A stretch of 64,000 nt of DNA from assembly GCA_934148015.1 (NCBI GenBank), contig CAKPCU010000004.1, positions 1-64,000 on the forward strand, given 5' to 3'. Below the pieces are notes generated by a model, which saw only the letters and a program-made list of their open reading frames with translations, searched no databases and had not been told where the DNA came from. This document shows, piece by piece, positions 36,787 to 45,106 of the stretch. Source of the DNA: an uncultured Bacilli bacterium (lineage in GTDB: Bacteria; Bacillota_I; Bacilli_A; RF39; UBA660). Position 1 is the stretch's first letter, and every line of letters starts with the position of its first letter. A program made the position numbers and the translations under genes.

Positions 36787-37861
36787 AACATTTGAGCAAA
36801 GAAAAAAAGAATTAATAGAAAAGGGTAAGAAAACTGGTATTTTAACTTATGAAGAGTTAGCTGAAAGCTTAAAAGGTCTAGAGTTAGATAGTGATTCATT
36901 AGATGATTTATATAATGCTTTTCATGAGAATAATATTGAAATTATATCAGAGGATTTTTCTGATGAGGATGATGCAGCTGATGACGGAGATATGCTTGTA
37001 ATAGAGGATGTTGAGTTACCTAAGAATGCTAATATAAATGATCCTGTTAGGATGTATTTAAAAGAAATTGGTAAAATAAGTTTACTTAGTCAAGATGAAG
37101 AACTTAAAATATCTAAAAGGGTAGAAGAAGGTGATGAAGAAGCTAAAAGACTTCTTGCTGAATCTAACTTAAGATTAGTTGTATCTATTGCAAAACGTTA
37201 TGTAGGAAGAAATTTATCATTTTTGGATTTAATTCAAGAAGGTAATATTGGACTTATGAAGGCAGTAGATAAGTTTGATGCATCTAAAGGTTATAAGTTC
37301 TCTACTTATGCAACATGGTGGATAAGACAAGCTATAACTCGTGCTATAGCAGACCAAGCTAAGACTATTCGTGTTCCTGTTCATATGGTTGAAACTATAA
37401 ATAAATTAAAGAGAATACAAAGACAATTAACGCTAGAATTAAATAGAGAACCAACTGAAGAGGAAATAGCTAAGAAAATGGGTACTACTGAAGAAAAGGT
37501 AAGAGAAATATTTAAGATATCTCAAGATCCACTTTCTCTAGAAACACCTATTGGTGAAGAAGATGATTCTCACCTAGGAGACTTCCTTAAAGATGAAAGT
37601 TCTATGAGTCCTGAAGAATATGCTATAAATGAAGTATTAAAAGATGAAATAGAAGAAGTATTATGTACCCTTACTCCAAGGGAAGAAGAAGTGTTAAAAC
37701 TTCGTTTTGGTCTTAAAGGTGGAACTTGTCATACACTAGAAGAAGTTGGTAATATGTTTGGTGTAACAAGAGAAAGAATTAGACAAATAGAAGCTAAAGC
37801 CCTTAGAAAATTAAGACATCCTTCTAGATCTAGAAAGTTAAAGGATTATTTAAGTGATTAA
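36773..37861 (+). CDS. rpoD: Primary sigma factor SigA/RpoD
   Basis: 362 aa. Short acidic region 1.1, then region 1.2-2 (DPVRMYLKEIGKISLLSQDEE, NLRLVVSIAKRYVGR, LDLIQEGNIGLMKAVDKFD, YATWWIRQAITRAI), region 3, and region 4 (EEVGNMFGVTRERIRQIEAKALRKLRHPSR). Directs transcription from the TTGACA/TATAAT promoters found throughout the window. AAGGAG lies inside the end of dnaG. Confidence 0.98.
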   Translation: MGEIKTFEQRKKELIEKGKKTGILTYEELAESLKGLELDSDSLDDLYNAFHENNIEIISEDFSDEDDAADDGDMLVIEDVELPKNANINDPVRMYLKEIGKISLLSQDEELKISKRVEEGDEEAKRLLAESNLRLVVSIAKRYVGRNLSFLDLIQEGNIGLMKAVDKFDASKGYKFSTYATWWIRQAITRAIADQAKTIRVPVHMVETINKLKRIQRQLTLELNREPTEEEIAKKMGTTEEKVREIFKISQDPLSLETPIGEEDDSHLGDFLKDESSMSPEEYAINEVLKDEIEEVLCTLTPREEEVLKLRFGLKGGTCHTLEEVGNMFGVTRERIRQIEAKALRKLRHPSRSRKLKDYLSD

Positions 37862-38528
37862 TTTATCAAAAAGATTATCTGTTATAGCAGATATGATAAC
37901 AGATAGTAATATTGTAAATGATATTGGGTGTGATCATGCACTTTTAGATATATATCTTTTACAAAGTAAAAAAGTAAAAAAGGTGGTAGCTTCTGATATA
38001 ACACCTGGAGCTTTAAATCAAGCTAAAAGTAATGTTAAAAAGTATGATGTAAAAGAAATAGATTTAAGATTAGGTGATGGGTTAAATACCATAAATGATA
38101 GTGATAAAGTAGATACAGTTGTATTATCTGGTCTTGGTAATATTAAAATAAATAATATTTTAAATGAAAATAAAAAGCTACTTAATAATATTAATACTAT
38201 TATTATTCAGTCAAATACTATGCCTGATATGATAAGAAGTGAAGTTATAAAATTAGGTTATAAGATAGATGATGAAAGACTAGTTCTTGAAAATAATATT
38301 ATTTATGAAATAATTAAATTTACTAAAGGATTTAAAAAATATAGTAAAAAAGAAATATATTATGGACCTATTTTATTAAAAAATAAAAGTGAATTATTTT
38401 GTAAAAAGATAAATAAAGAAATAGAAAAGCAAGAAAATATATTAAATAGATTACCAAAGAATAAAAGATTAGAAAAATTAAAAATAAAAAGATTTATAAG
38501 AAAATTAAAAAAAGAAATAAAAAAATAG
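37854..38528 (+). CDS. trmK: tRNA (adenine(22)-N1)-methyltransferase TrmK
   Basis: 224 aa. SAM-binding NDIGCDHALLDIYLLQ, ASDITPGALNQAK, LRLGDGLNTI, VVLSGLGN; family N-terminus LSKRLSVIADMI. Overlaps rpoD by 8 bases, the same neighbour as yqfN in B. subtilis. C-terminal half is a lysine-rich coiled-coil. Confidence 0.93.
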   Translation: MINLSKRLSVIADMITDSNIVNDIGCDHALLDIYLLQSKKVKKVVASDITPGALNQAKSNVKKYDVKEIDLRLGDGLNTINDSDKVDTVVLSGLGNIKINNILNENKKLLNNINTIIIQSNTMPDMIRSEVIKLGYKIDDERLVLENNIIYEIIKFTKGFKKYSKKEIYYGPILLKNKSELFCKKINKEIEKQENILNRLPKNKRLEKLKIKRFIRKLKKEIKK

Positions 38529-38560
38529 TATGCTTTTGATTAATAGCGTACTATTTTTTT
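38521..38560. terminator. Bidirectional terminator between trmK and the YqfQ-like gene
   Basis: Stem AAAAATAGTA / TACTATTTTT extended by GC pairs, T run on the plus strand, A run on the minus side. Confidence 0.7.
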
Positions 38561-38933
38561 AAATAAAGAATGTTGGATTAGGTACATTGTTATTAATATT
38601 GTTACTAATATCATTACTTATTTCATTATTAATAGAAATTTCATTAGCTAAGTTAGTATCATTACTACTTATATTAGAATTACTATTTCCCATTTTAGTA
38701 AACTCTCTTCCTATTTTTCCTACCATCTTAATATTATTAATAACTGGTTTTACTTGTCTATAAAGGGGTATTGCTTGATTAGCAACATTAAGTGCTTTGC
38801 TAGCACCTGATAATATATTTGAAAAATTTAATTTACCAAGTAATCCAGTTATACCTGTTTTAGCACCAAGCATGTTGGATGCACCAACGTATGGATAAGG
38901 ATTTGTCATCATATAAGGAATTTGTCCATACAT
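38559..38933 (-). CDS. YqfQ-like (VrrA-type) protein
   Basis: 124 aa, start ATG 38933 since GAGGTG (containing an in-frame GTG) is its ribosome binding site. The N-terminal MYGQIPYMMTNPYPY is rich in Tyr and Pro; the core GLLGKLNFSNILSGASKALNVANQAIPLYRQVKPVI resembles the YqfQ family of Bacilli, whose gene also lies near rpoD-trmK. The C-terminal 40 residues are almost only N, S, I, D. YqfQ is spore-associated in Bacillus by annotation; its function is unknown. Assigned by core pattern and synteny. Confidence 0.6.
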   Translation of the reverse strand: MYGQIPYMMTNPYPYVGASNMLGAKTGITGLLGKLNFSNILSGASKALNVANQAIPLYRQVKPVINNIKMVGKIGREFTKMGNSNSNISSNDTNLANEISINNEISNDISNNINNNVPNPTFFI

Positions 38934-39065
38934 ATAAATCACCTCTAGTATAATATATGTTTTTATCCTAAATAAGTTTAAAATTTACATAAATTATTTT
39001 TTAGTATTTAAATTTATTATATTTATGATATAATAAATTATAGAATAGAAGAGGATGTGAGTTAA

Positions 39066-40799
39066 ATGAACGGTGCACAAATACCAAATAATGGTAGTAA
39101 TTTAAATAATGTTAATAACATGAACAGTAGTGTAAATAGTAATAATGTTAATACATCTAATAATATAAGTAATACTCCAAATACTAACAACTTGGATAAA
39201 AGAGCACTTGAAGAACAAAAAAGAAGAGAAAATATTGCTAAAAAACAAGCTGAATTTAATAAATATGTTCAAAAAGCTAGACAAGATGAAGCTAGAAGAT
39301 TTGAAGAACAAAAGAAAATTATCGCTGAAATGCAAAAGAAACAGCTTGAAGTAAATAAAAAAGAAGAAGAAAAAAAGAAGAAAATAGCCGAGATAGATGC
39401 TAAAAGTAAGAAAAGACAAAAACAATTGGAAGAAAGTGCCTCATCTAGTAAATTTAGTGATAAACTAAAAGCTTGGTATTTAAAAGCTTCTACACCTAAA
39501 TATAATGAACTTGAACTTAAGGCTAAAAAAGCTGTTTTAGAAGAACAATTTAAAGATGATAAAAATAATTTAGCTAGATTAAAAACACCAATACTATTTA
39601 AGTATAAAGCTAAAACACCAGATGGTAAGATAGTAACTGGTACTATGGATGCACTATCTAGAGTAGATATACATTCCTTTTTAACTCAGGAAGGTTATGA
39701 AGTATATGAAATATATGCCGTTAAGAATTCTTCTAATATAAACATAATGTCATTTAAGTTTAAAATATCTAAGCTTATATTCTGCTTATCTCAGTTATCT
39801 GCTTATTTAAAAGCTGGTATTGCTCTTGCTGATGCTGTTAAGTTAATTGAAAATCAAACTAAAAGCATGAAAGAAAAGAGAGTATGGAGAGCTGTTTATT
39901 ATGATTTATCAATGGGTGATAATTTATCTTCTGCTCTTGAAAAAAGAGGTAATGCTTATCCTAAGTTACTAATTAACATGATTAAAACAGCAGAGATGAC
40001 TGGTAATTTACCTGAAACTTTAGATGATATGATAGATTATTATACTGAAACTGAAACTACTAGAAAGCAAATGATTTCAGCTTTAATGTATCCTACAATA
40101 GTTGTTATATTCGCAATAGCTGTTATAGTATTTATGCTTATATATATAGTTCCTAGTTTTGCTGGTATATTTAAAGATATGGGAACTGATGAAATTCCAG
40201 CTATTACTACATTCTTACTTAATTTAAGTGACTTTTTAGGTAAATATATACTTCAAATATCTATAGGTGTATTTTCAGTACTTCTTATATTTACACTTTT
40301 ATATAAATACTATAAACCAGTTAGAAAAGTTCTTCAAATATTTGCAATGAAACTTCCTGTAATAGGTAATATAATTATATATAATGAAGTTACAATGTTT
40401 TCTAAGACATTTGCTAACCTTTTAAATCATAATGTATTTATAACAGATTCAATAGATGTATTATCTAAAATTACATCAAACGAAGTTTATAAGAAACTAA
40501 TTCATGATACTTCTGTTAATTTAACTAAGGGTGAATCTATTTCAGCATCATTTAAAGATCACTGGGCTTTTCCTTATATAGCATACCAAATGATATTAAC
40601 TGGTGAAAAAACTGGTAGGTTAGGACAAATGATGGAAAAAGTATCACAGTATTATCAAGAACAACATAGGACTTTAGTTAACCGTTTAAAGACTTTAATT
40701 GAGCCTATATTAATAGTTGGTCTTGCTGTTATAGTTGGTGGTATACTTCTTGCAATAGTAGTTCCAATGTTCTCATTATATGATCAAGTATCATCATAG
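39066..40799 (+). CDS. pilC: Type IV pilus inner-membrane platform protein PilC/ComGB with a long N-terminal extension
   Basis: 577 aa. An Asn-rich tail (1-42) and a highly charged coiled-coil (about 44-170) precede a normal PilC/GspF part: FKYKAKTPDGKIVTGTMDA (178 on), F domain 1 (about 236-360) and F domain 2 (about 440-570) with three membrane helices. PilC couples the ATPase to pilin assembly. The 170-residue extension is not part of the normal family. GAGGATGTGAG precedes the ATG. First of the pilus genes; followed by the prepilin peptidase. Confidence 0.92.
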   Translation: MNGAQIPNNGSNLNNVNNMNSSVNSNNVNTSNNISNTPNTNNLDKRALEEQKRRENIAKKQAEFNKYVQKARQDEARRFEEQKKIIAEMQKKQLEVNKKEEEKKKKIAEIDAKSKKRQKQLEESASSSKFSDKLKAWYLKASTPKYNELELKAKKAVLEEQFKDDKNNLARLKTPILFKYKAKTPDGKIVTGTMDALSRVDIHSFLTQEGYEVYEIYAVKNSSNINIMSFKFKISKLIFCLSQLSAYLKAGIALADAVKLIENQTKSMKEKRVWRAVYYDLSMGDNLSSALEKRGNAYPKLLINMIKTAEMTGNLPETLDDMIDYYTETETTRKQMISALMYPTIVVIFAIAVIVFMLIYIVPSFAGIFKDMGTDEIPAITTFLLNLSDFLGKYILQISIGVFSVLLIFTLLYKYYKPVRKVLQIFAMKLPVIGNIIIYNEVTMFSKTFANLLNHNVFITDSIDVLSKITSNEVYKKLIHDTSVNLTKGESISASFKDHWAFPYIAYQMILTGEKTGRLGQMMEKVSQYYQEQHRTLVNRLKTLIEPILIVGLAVIVGGILLAIVVPMFSLYDQVSS

Positions 40800-40810
40800 G
40801 AGGTTATAAT

Positions 40811-41593
40811 TTGACTTTAGAAGTTTTAATAGGAACCATAATATTTATATTTGGACTAGTATTTGGTTCCTTTTATAATGTAGTAGGGTATAGACTACCT
40901 AACAATATGTCTTTAATATATCCTAATTCACACTGTCCAAAATGTAATCATGAACTTAAGTTTTATGAATTAGTTCCTGTTTTGTCTTATATATTTTTAG
41001 GTGGTAGATGTAAAAAATGTAAAGATAAAATATCTATAAAATATCCTATATTTGAACTTTTAACAGGTATATTGTTTTTATTATCATACATAGTATTTGG
41101 TTTAAATATAAAGTTTTTTATAGCAATAACATTTATATCAGTTTTAATAGTTATAACAATTAGTGATATAGAAAGCTTTATAATTCCAGATGAGGTTTTA
41201 ATAACTGGGGTAATACTAATTATAATAGAATTAATTATTAAAATGCGTTTAGAAAATCTAAATGTATTAGAAGGACTTATTTATCCAGTATTAAATGGTA
41301 TTGCATCATTTACATTATTATATTTATTTAAATTATTTGGAGATAAAGTATTTAAAAAAGAAAGTTTAGGTGGGGGAGATATTAAATTATTGTTTGTTAT
41401 AGGTTTAGTATTAGGTTTTGATATGTCTATAGCATCAGTTTTTTTAGCTTCATTTATAGCACTACCATTATCTATTGTAAGCTTAATAAAAAATGATAAT
41501 AATATAATACCATTTGGACCATACTTATCACTTGCAAGCGTTATAATACTTCTTTTGGAATTAAATATAGATAAAATACTTATGTTTATATAA
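40811..41593 (+). CDS. pilD: Prepilin peptidase (A24, PilD/ComC)
   Basis: 260 aa, TTG start with GGAGGT upstream. Polytopic aspartyl protease that cleaves and may methylate prepilins. Cys4 loop (C42-x2-C45, C67-x2-C70), catalytic D119 (TISDIESF) and D190 in GGGD (187-190). Its substrates with the KG/FxxxE site are encoded at 43247, 43807, 50335 and in the pilin array. Confidence 0.94.
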   Translation: MTLEVLIGTIIFIFGLVFGSFYNVVGYRLPNNMSLIYPNSHCPKCNHELKFYELVPVLSYIFLGGRCKKCKDKISIKYPIFELLTGILFLLSYIVFGLNIKFFIAITFISVLIVITISDIESFIIPDEVLITGVILIIIELIIKMRLENLNVLEGLIYPVLNGIASFTLLYLFKLFGDKVFKKESLGGGDIKLLFVIGLVLGFDMSIASVFLASFIALPLSIVSLIKNDNNIIPFGPYLSLASVIILLLELNIDKILMFI

Positions 41594-41620
41594 AGTTCTA
41601 TTTTTAAAATAGAGCTTTTT
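41592..41620 (+). terminator. Terminator of pilC-pilD
   Basis: AAAGTTCTAT / ATAGAGCTTT stem, T run; starts in the pilD stop. Confidence 0.6.
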
Positions 41621-41655
41621 AAATTGTAACTCTAGTAACTGTTTTTAAAAAATAA

Positions 41656-41688
41656 AAAATGCCCAATTTTTTACTAGGGCATTTCTTT
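41656..41688 (-). terminator. Terminator of pilB (minus strand)
   Basis: 8-bp stem AAATGCCC / GGGCATTT with 12-base loop, followed on the minus strand by a T-rich run. Confidence 0.75.
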
Positions 41689-43107
41689 TTATATATCTAA
41701 CATTTCTGCATCAGAATTATTTCTTATATTACTAGGTGTTTGTTGCATATTTATATTATTATTAATCTGATTATTTAAAGTAGGAGTATTTCCTATGGCT
41801 GCATTATTATTTGTTGCTATATTAATATTAGGTACTGTATTAGTATTTGCTGCTATATTAGTAGTTCCATTATTATTTGCATTAGATGCCTTTATTTCTC
41901 CTTCTAGTACTATTTTTGTTGAAGAATCATCTAAATCTACAATTCTAAGTATTTCTTCTATAGTAGTAACATTTTGAAGTACTTTAGCTAAACCATCTTG
42001 AAGAAGAGTTTTAGTATCACCTGTATAAACAAGTTTTCTTAATTCTTCTTTAGGTACTTCATTTGCTATAGCATCTCTTATTTCTTGATTAATAACTAAT
42101 ACCTCATGTATAGCGATACGACCTTTATAACCACCAACACATTCAGGACATCCTTCAGCGTAAGCAAGTTCATTTATATCTATACCTAAATTAGCTTTAA
42201 TTAGCTTTTTTTCATATTCAATAGCAGGTCTTTTTTTCATACAATGTGGACAAATTCTTCTAGCTAATTTTTGTGATACTATACCATTTAATGAACTAGC
42301 TAAAAGATAAGTTTCAACTTCCATATCAGTTAAACGTTCAATTGTATTTAATGCATTATTAGTATGAAGTGTAGATAGTACTAAGTGACCAGTAATAGAT
42401 GCTCTAACTGCTATTTTAGCTGTTTCATCATCTCTTATTTCTCCGATCATTATTATATCAGGGTCTTGTCTTAAAATAGAACGAAGTACGTTAGCAAACG
42501 TAAGACCAATTTCACTATTAACTTGTATTTGGTTAATACCATCAATACCCATTTCAACTGGATCTTCAACGGTAACTAGATTAACTTCAGGAGTGTTAAG
42601 TAACTGTAAAAGAGAGTATACAGTAGTAGATTTACCAGAACCAGTAGCACCAGTTACTAATATAATTCCATTTGGTTCTTTAATTAAATCTTTCATTTTT
42701 CTTAAATTATCAGGAGAAAATCCTAAACTTTCAAGACCTTTAAGTGAAGCTGTATAATCAAGTATACGAATAACTATTTTTTCTCCTTCATTAGTAGGAA
42801 GAGAAGATACACGCATATCTAAATTTATATCACGAATAGTAGTTTTAATAGCACCATCTTGAGGAAGTCTAGACTCTGTAATATCCATACCAGATATTAT
42901 TTTTAATCTAGCTACTAGATTTTTTCTTATGTTTTCTGGAATAATTGCATAATCTATTAAAATACCATCTATTCTAAATCTAACCTTTATATGATCTTCA
43001 TATGGATCAAAGTGTATATCACTAGCACCAGATTCAGCAGCACTATATAATATTTCAGTAACTACATCTGTTATTGGTAATTTAGTAAAATCTATTTGTT
43101 TTAACAT
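41689..43107 (-). CDS. pilB: Type IV pilus assembly ATPase PilB/ComGA
   Basis: 472 aa. GspE/PulE-type ATPase lacking the N1 domain. DIHFDPYEDHIKVRFRIDG, Walker A GATGSGKS (153-160), Asp box VEDPVEM, Walker B DPDIIMIGEIRD, His box GHLVLSTLHTN, and a zinc Cys4 (CPHC 286-289, C320-x2-C323). Residues ~408-465 are an Asn/Thr/Ala low-complexity tail, unusual for the family and similar in type to the PilC N-terminus. GGGGAGG precedes the ATG. Convergent with pilD, divergent from the pseudopilins. Confidence 0.94.
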   Translation of the reverse strand: MLKQIDFTKLPITDVVTEILYSAAESGASDIHFDPYEDHIKVRFRIDGILIDYAIIPENIRKNLVARLKIISGMDITESRLPQDGAIKTTIRDINLDMRVSSLPTNEGEKIVIRILDYTASLKGLESLGFSPDNLRKMKDLIKEPNGIILVTGATGSGKSTTVYSLLQLLNTPEVNLVTVEDPVEMGIDGINQIQVNSEIGLTFANVLRSILRQDPDIIMIGEIRDDETAKIAVRASITGHLVLSTLHTNNALNTIERLTDMEVETYLLASSLNGIVSQKLARRICPHCMKKRPAIEYEKKLIKANLGIDINELAYAEGCPECVGGYKGRIAIHEVLVINQEIRDAIANEVPKEELRKLVYTGDTKTLLQDGLAKVLQNVTTIEEILRIVDLDDSSTKIVLEGEIKASNANNNGTTNIAANTNTVPNINIATNNNAAIGNTPTLNNQINNNINMQQTPSNIRNNSDAEMLDI

Positions 43108-43246
43108 AAATACCTCCCCTTATTATTCCTTTATACTTTTATAAAAATAAAATCATTATTATTCTTATCTTTACTCTAGATTTTATTATAATAATATTAT
43201 ATAATATATTTTAGAAGATATCAAGTATTTGAAAGGGTGATAACTA

Positions 43247-43804
43247 GTGAAAAAGAATAATAAAGGTTTTTTCTTAGCAGAAACAATAGTAGTATTAGCT
43301 CTTGTTACAACAGTAGTAGTCTTTGTATCTGCAAACGTACCTAATCTTTATAAAAATTATAAATTACAAATAGAAAGTTATGATAGAACAGAAGATATAT
43401 ATTTACTTAAGGCTATATATGAAGCTAATGAAGAAAAAATAAAGAAAGCTACAGAAAGTGATTGTTCCGGCACTGAAATAGGAGCTAAAATTTATAATAA
43501 TGGAGAGTTGCCATCTTCAGGTGGAGATAGCACTGGTGCTGGATATTATTTTGAGAATGATGATTTGAAACTACCAAACGACTATAAATTCGACAGTAAA
43601 TTTTATCTTACTAGTTATTTAGTTACACCTTCTGTATCTGGAGATTATAACTTTAACAAATATTTAAAAAGAGTGAGGAAGACATCTAACTTTCAAACTG
43701 ATTATAGATTAATTGGAAAACTAGTAAATGGTGGTAAAATTACTTATGCATCAATAAGGATTGATAATCCAAATCCTAATAGAAGATGTAATCTTGGAGG
43801 CTAA
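43247..43804 (+). CDS. Pseudopilin with class III signal
   Basis: 185 aa, GTG start after GGGTGATAACTA. KKNNKG/FFLAETIVVLALVTTVVV is a prepilin cleavage site with Glu at +5 and the hydrophobic helix. The rest is a soluble domain with two Cys (C67 and C182). Likely a minor pseudopilin of the transformation/pilus apparatus; which one (ComGD/GE type) is not clear. It is followed after 2 bases by the next pseudopilin. Confidence 0.82.
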   Translation: MKKNNKGFFLAETIVVLALVTTVVVFVSANVPNLYKNYKLQIESYDRTEDIYLLKAIYEANEEKIKKATESDCSGTEIGAKIYNNGELPSSGGDSTGAGYYFENDDLKLPNDYKFDSKFYLTSYLVTPSVSGDYNFNKYLKRVRKTSNFQTDYRLIGKLVNGGKITYASIRIDNPNPNRRCNLGG

Positions 43805-43806
43805 TT

Positions 43807-44955
43807 ATGAAGAAATTAAATAAAAAAGGTGTTACATTAATAGAATTAATAGTTAGTTTTGCGATAGTTAGTGTTGCTATGATATATTTTTATCAAACTA
43901 TAGTTGATTTACATAGAATGTATAAAAATTCAAATAAAGCAACTGATGAATTTGTAAATAAAGATTATGCTTTAAGAGTACTTGATGCCTGGGCTACTAA
44001 ATCAGGTAATAATTTAGACAATATTAAATCTACTGCAAGCGTTCAAACTAAAATTTGTGAAAAATACAGTATGTTTTGTGCTGATACTAAAACAGATGTA
44101 GATAGTACTAATATTGATTTTAAAAAAGTTACATTAAAAGATGAAGATGAAAAAATTGAAGTTATATACTATAAGTATAATAAATCTTTAATTACTGAAC
44201 AACTTGAATATTTAGGTGCATTAGTAGATGGTAATATCACGGATGTGTCAAAATTTGACAGTATAAAAGATAAAACTGATGTTTTGGAAGTTACTGTTGA
44301 CTCAGACACCAAAAAAATAAATTATATTATTAAAGATAGTGTTGGTAATGAAAAATACAGTATAACAAATAAAGATACAATAAATGAAATAATAAAAAAT
44401 AATGTGAAAGATAAACAAGAAACAAACATAAATACAGAAGTTCAAAAGTTAATGGGTCAAAATTATAACATTATAGAAAGCATTGAAATTGTTAAAGAAG
44501 ATAGCGATGAATCAAAAAAAGAATATGCAAGAGTATATAATGTAGTAGATTCCTCAGGTAACGTGATAGCTAAAAATATTTATCAGATAGAAATAGTAGT
44601 AAATTTAGAGAATATGAATACTGAAGAGCTTAATAAAGAGCACATAATAAATGGAGTTAATGTGAAATCTATTAAATTTAATAAAGAAGGTTTATACAAA
44701 TTAAAATATTTAGTTTCAGCAGAGGATAAAAAATGTATGATTAGGTTAGATAGTACTACAAGCATACATTTTAATAAAGATAAGATTATTCAATTAGATG
44801 GATTAACTATAAGTGATGTAAGCCGTGAAATAGAAGATAAAAATGTATATATAACACTTAATAAAATAAAATTAGAACAAACATCTGAGCTAAATTATAT
44901 GTCTTTTGGTGGAAAATGTACAATTAAACTAGTAGAAGCCTACAAATATAAATAA
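43807..44955 (+). CDS. Large minor pilin (GspJ/ComGF-like)
   Basis: 382 aa. MKKLNKKG/VTLIELIVSFAIVSVAMIYFY: prepilin site, Glu at +5, membrane helix. The long soluble domain (about 300 aa) is charged with three Cys pairs' worth of residues; no family recognised beyond the pilin N-terminus. Its size suggests a tip or minor pilin. Ribosome binding site TGGAGG. Confidence 0.8.
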   Translation: MKKLNKKGVTLIELIVSFAIVSVAMIYFYQTIVDLHRMYKNSNKATDEFVNKDYALRVLDAWATKSGNNLDNIKSTASVQTKICEKYSMFCADTKTDVDSTNIDFKKVTLKDEDEKIEVIYYKYNKSLITEQLEYLGALVDGNITDVSKFDSIKDKTDVLEVTVDSDTKKINYIIKDSVGNEKYSITNKDTINEIIKNNVKDKQETNINTEVQKLMGQNYNIIESIEIVKEDSDESKKEYARVYNVVDSSGNVIAKNIYQIEIVVNLENMNTEELNKEHIINGVNVKSIKFNKEGLYKLKYLVSAEDKKCMIRLDSTTSIHFNKDKIIQLDGLTISDVSREIEDKNVYITLNKIKLEQTSELNYMSFGGKCTIKLVEAYKYK

Positions 44956-44964
44956 TTGATTTTT

Positions 44965-44994
44965 AGGATAGCAAACCTTTTGCTGTCCTTTTGT
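44965..44994 (+). terminator. Terminator of the pseudopilin pair
   Basis: 11-bp stem AGGATAGCAAA / TTTGCTGTCCT (one G-U), 3-base loop, TTTT. Confidence 0.75.
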
Positions 44995-45106
44995 TATGAA
45001 GAAATAAAATAAAATTTATATGTCTAGACTTGATGTTAAACATAATTTATTGTAAACTAGTATTGTTTATACTTGTTAGAGTAGTTAGAAGAAGTGGGTG
45101 ATTAAA

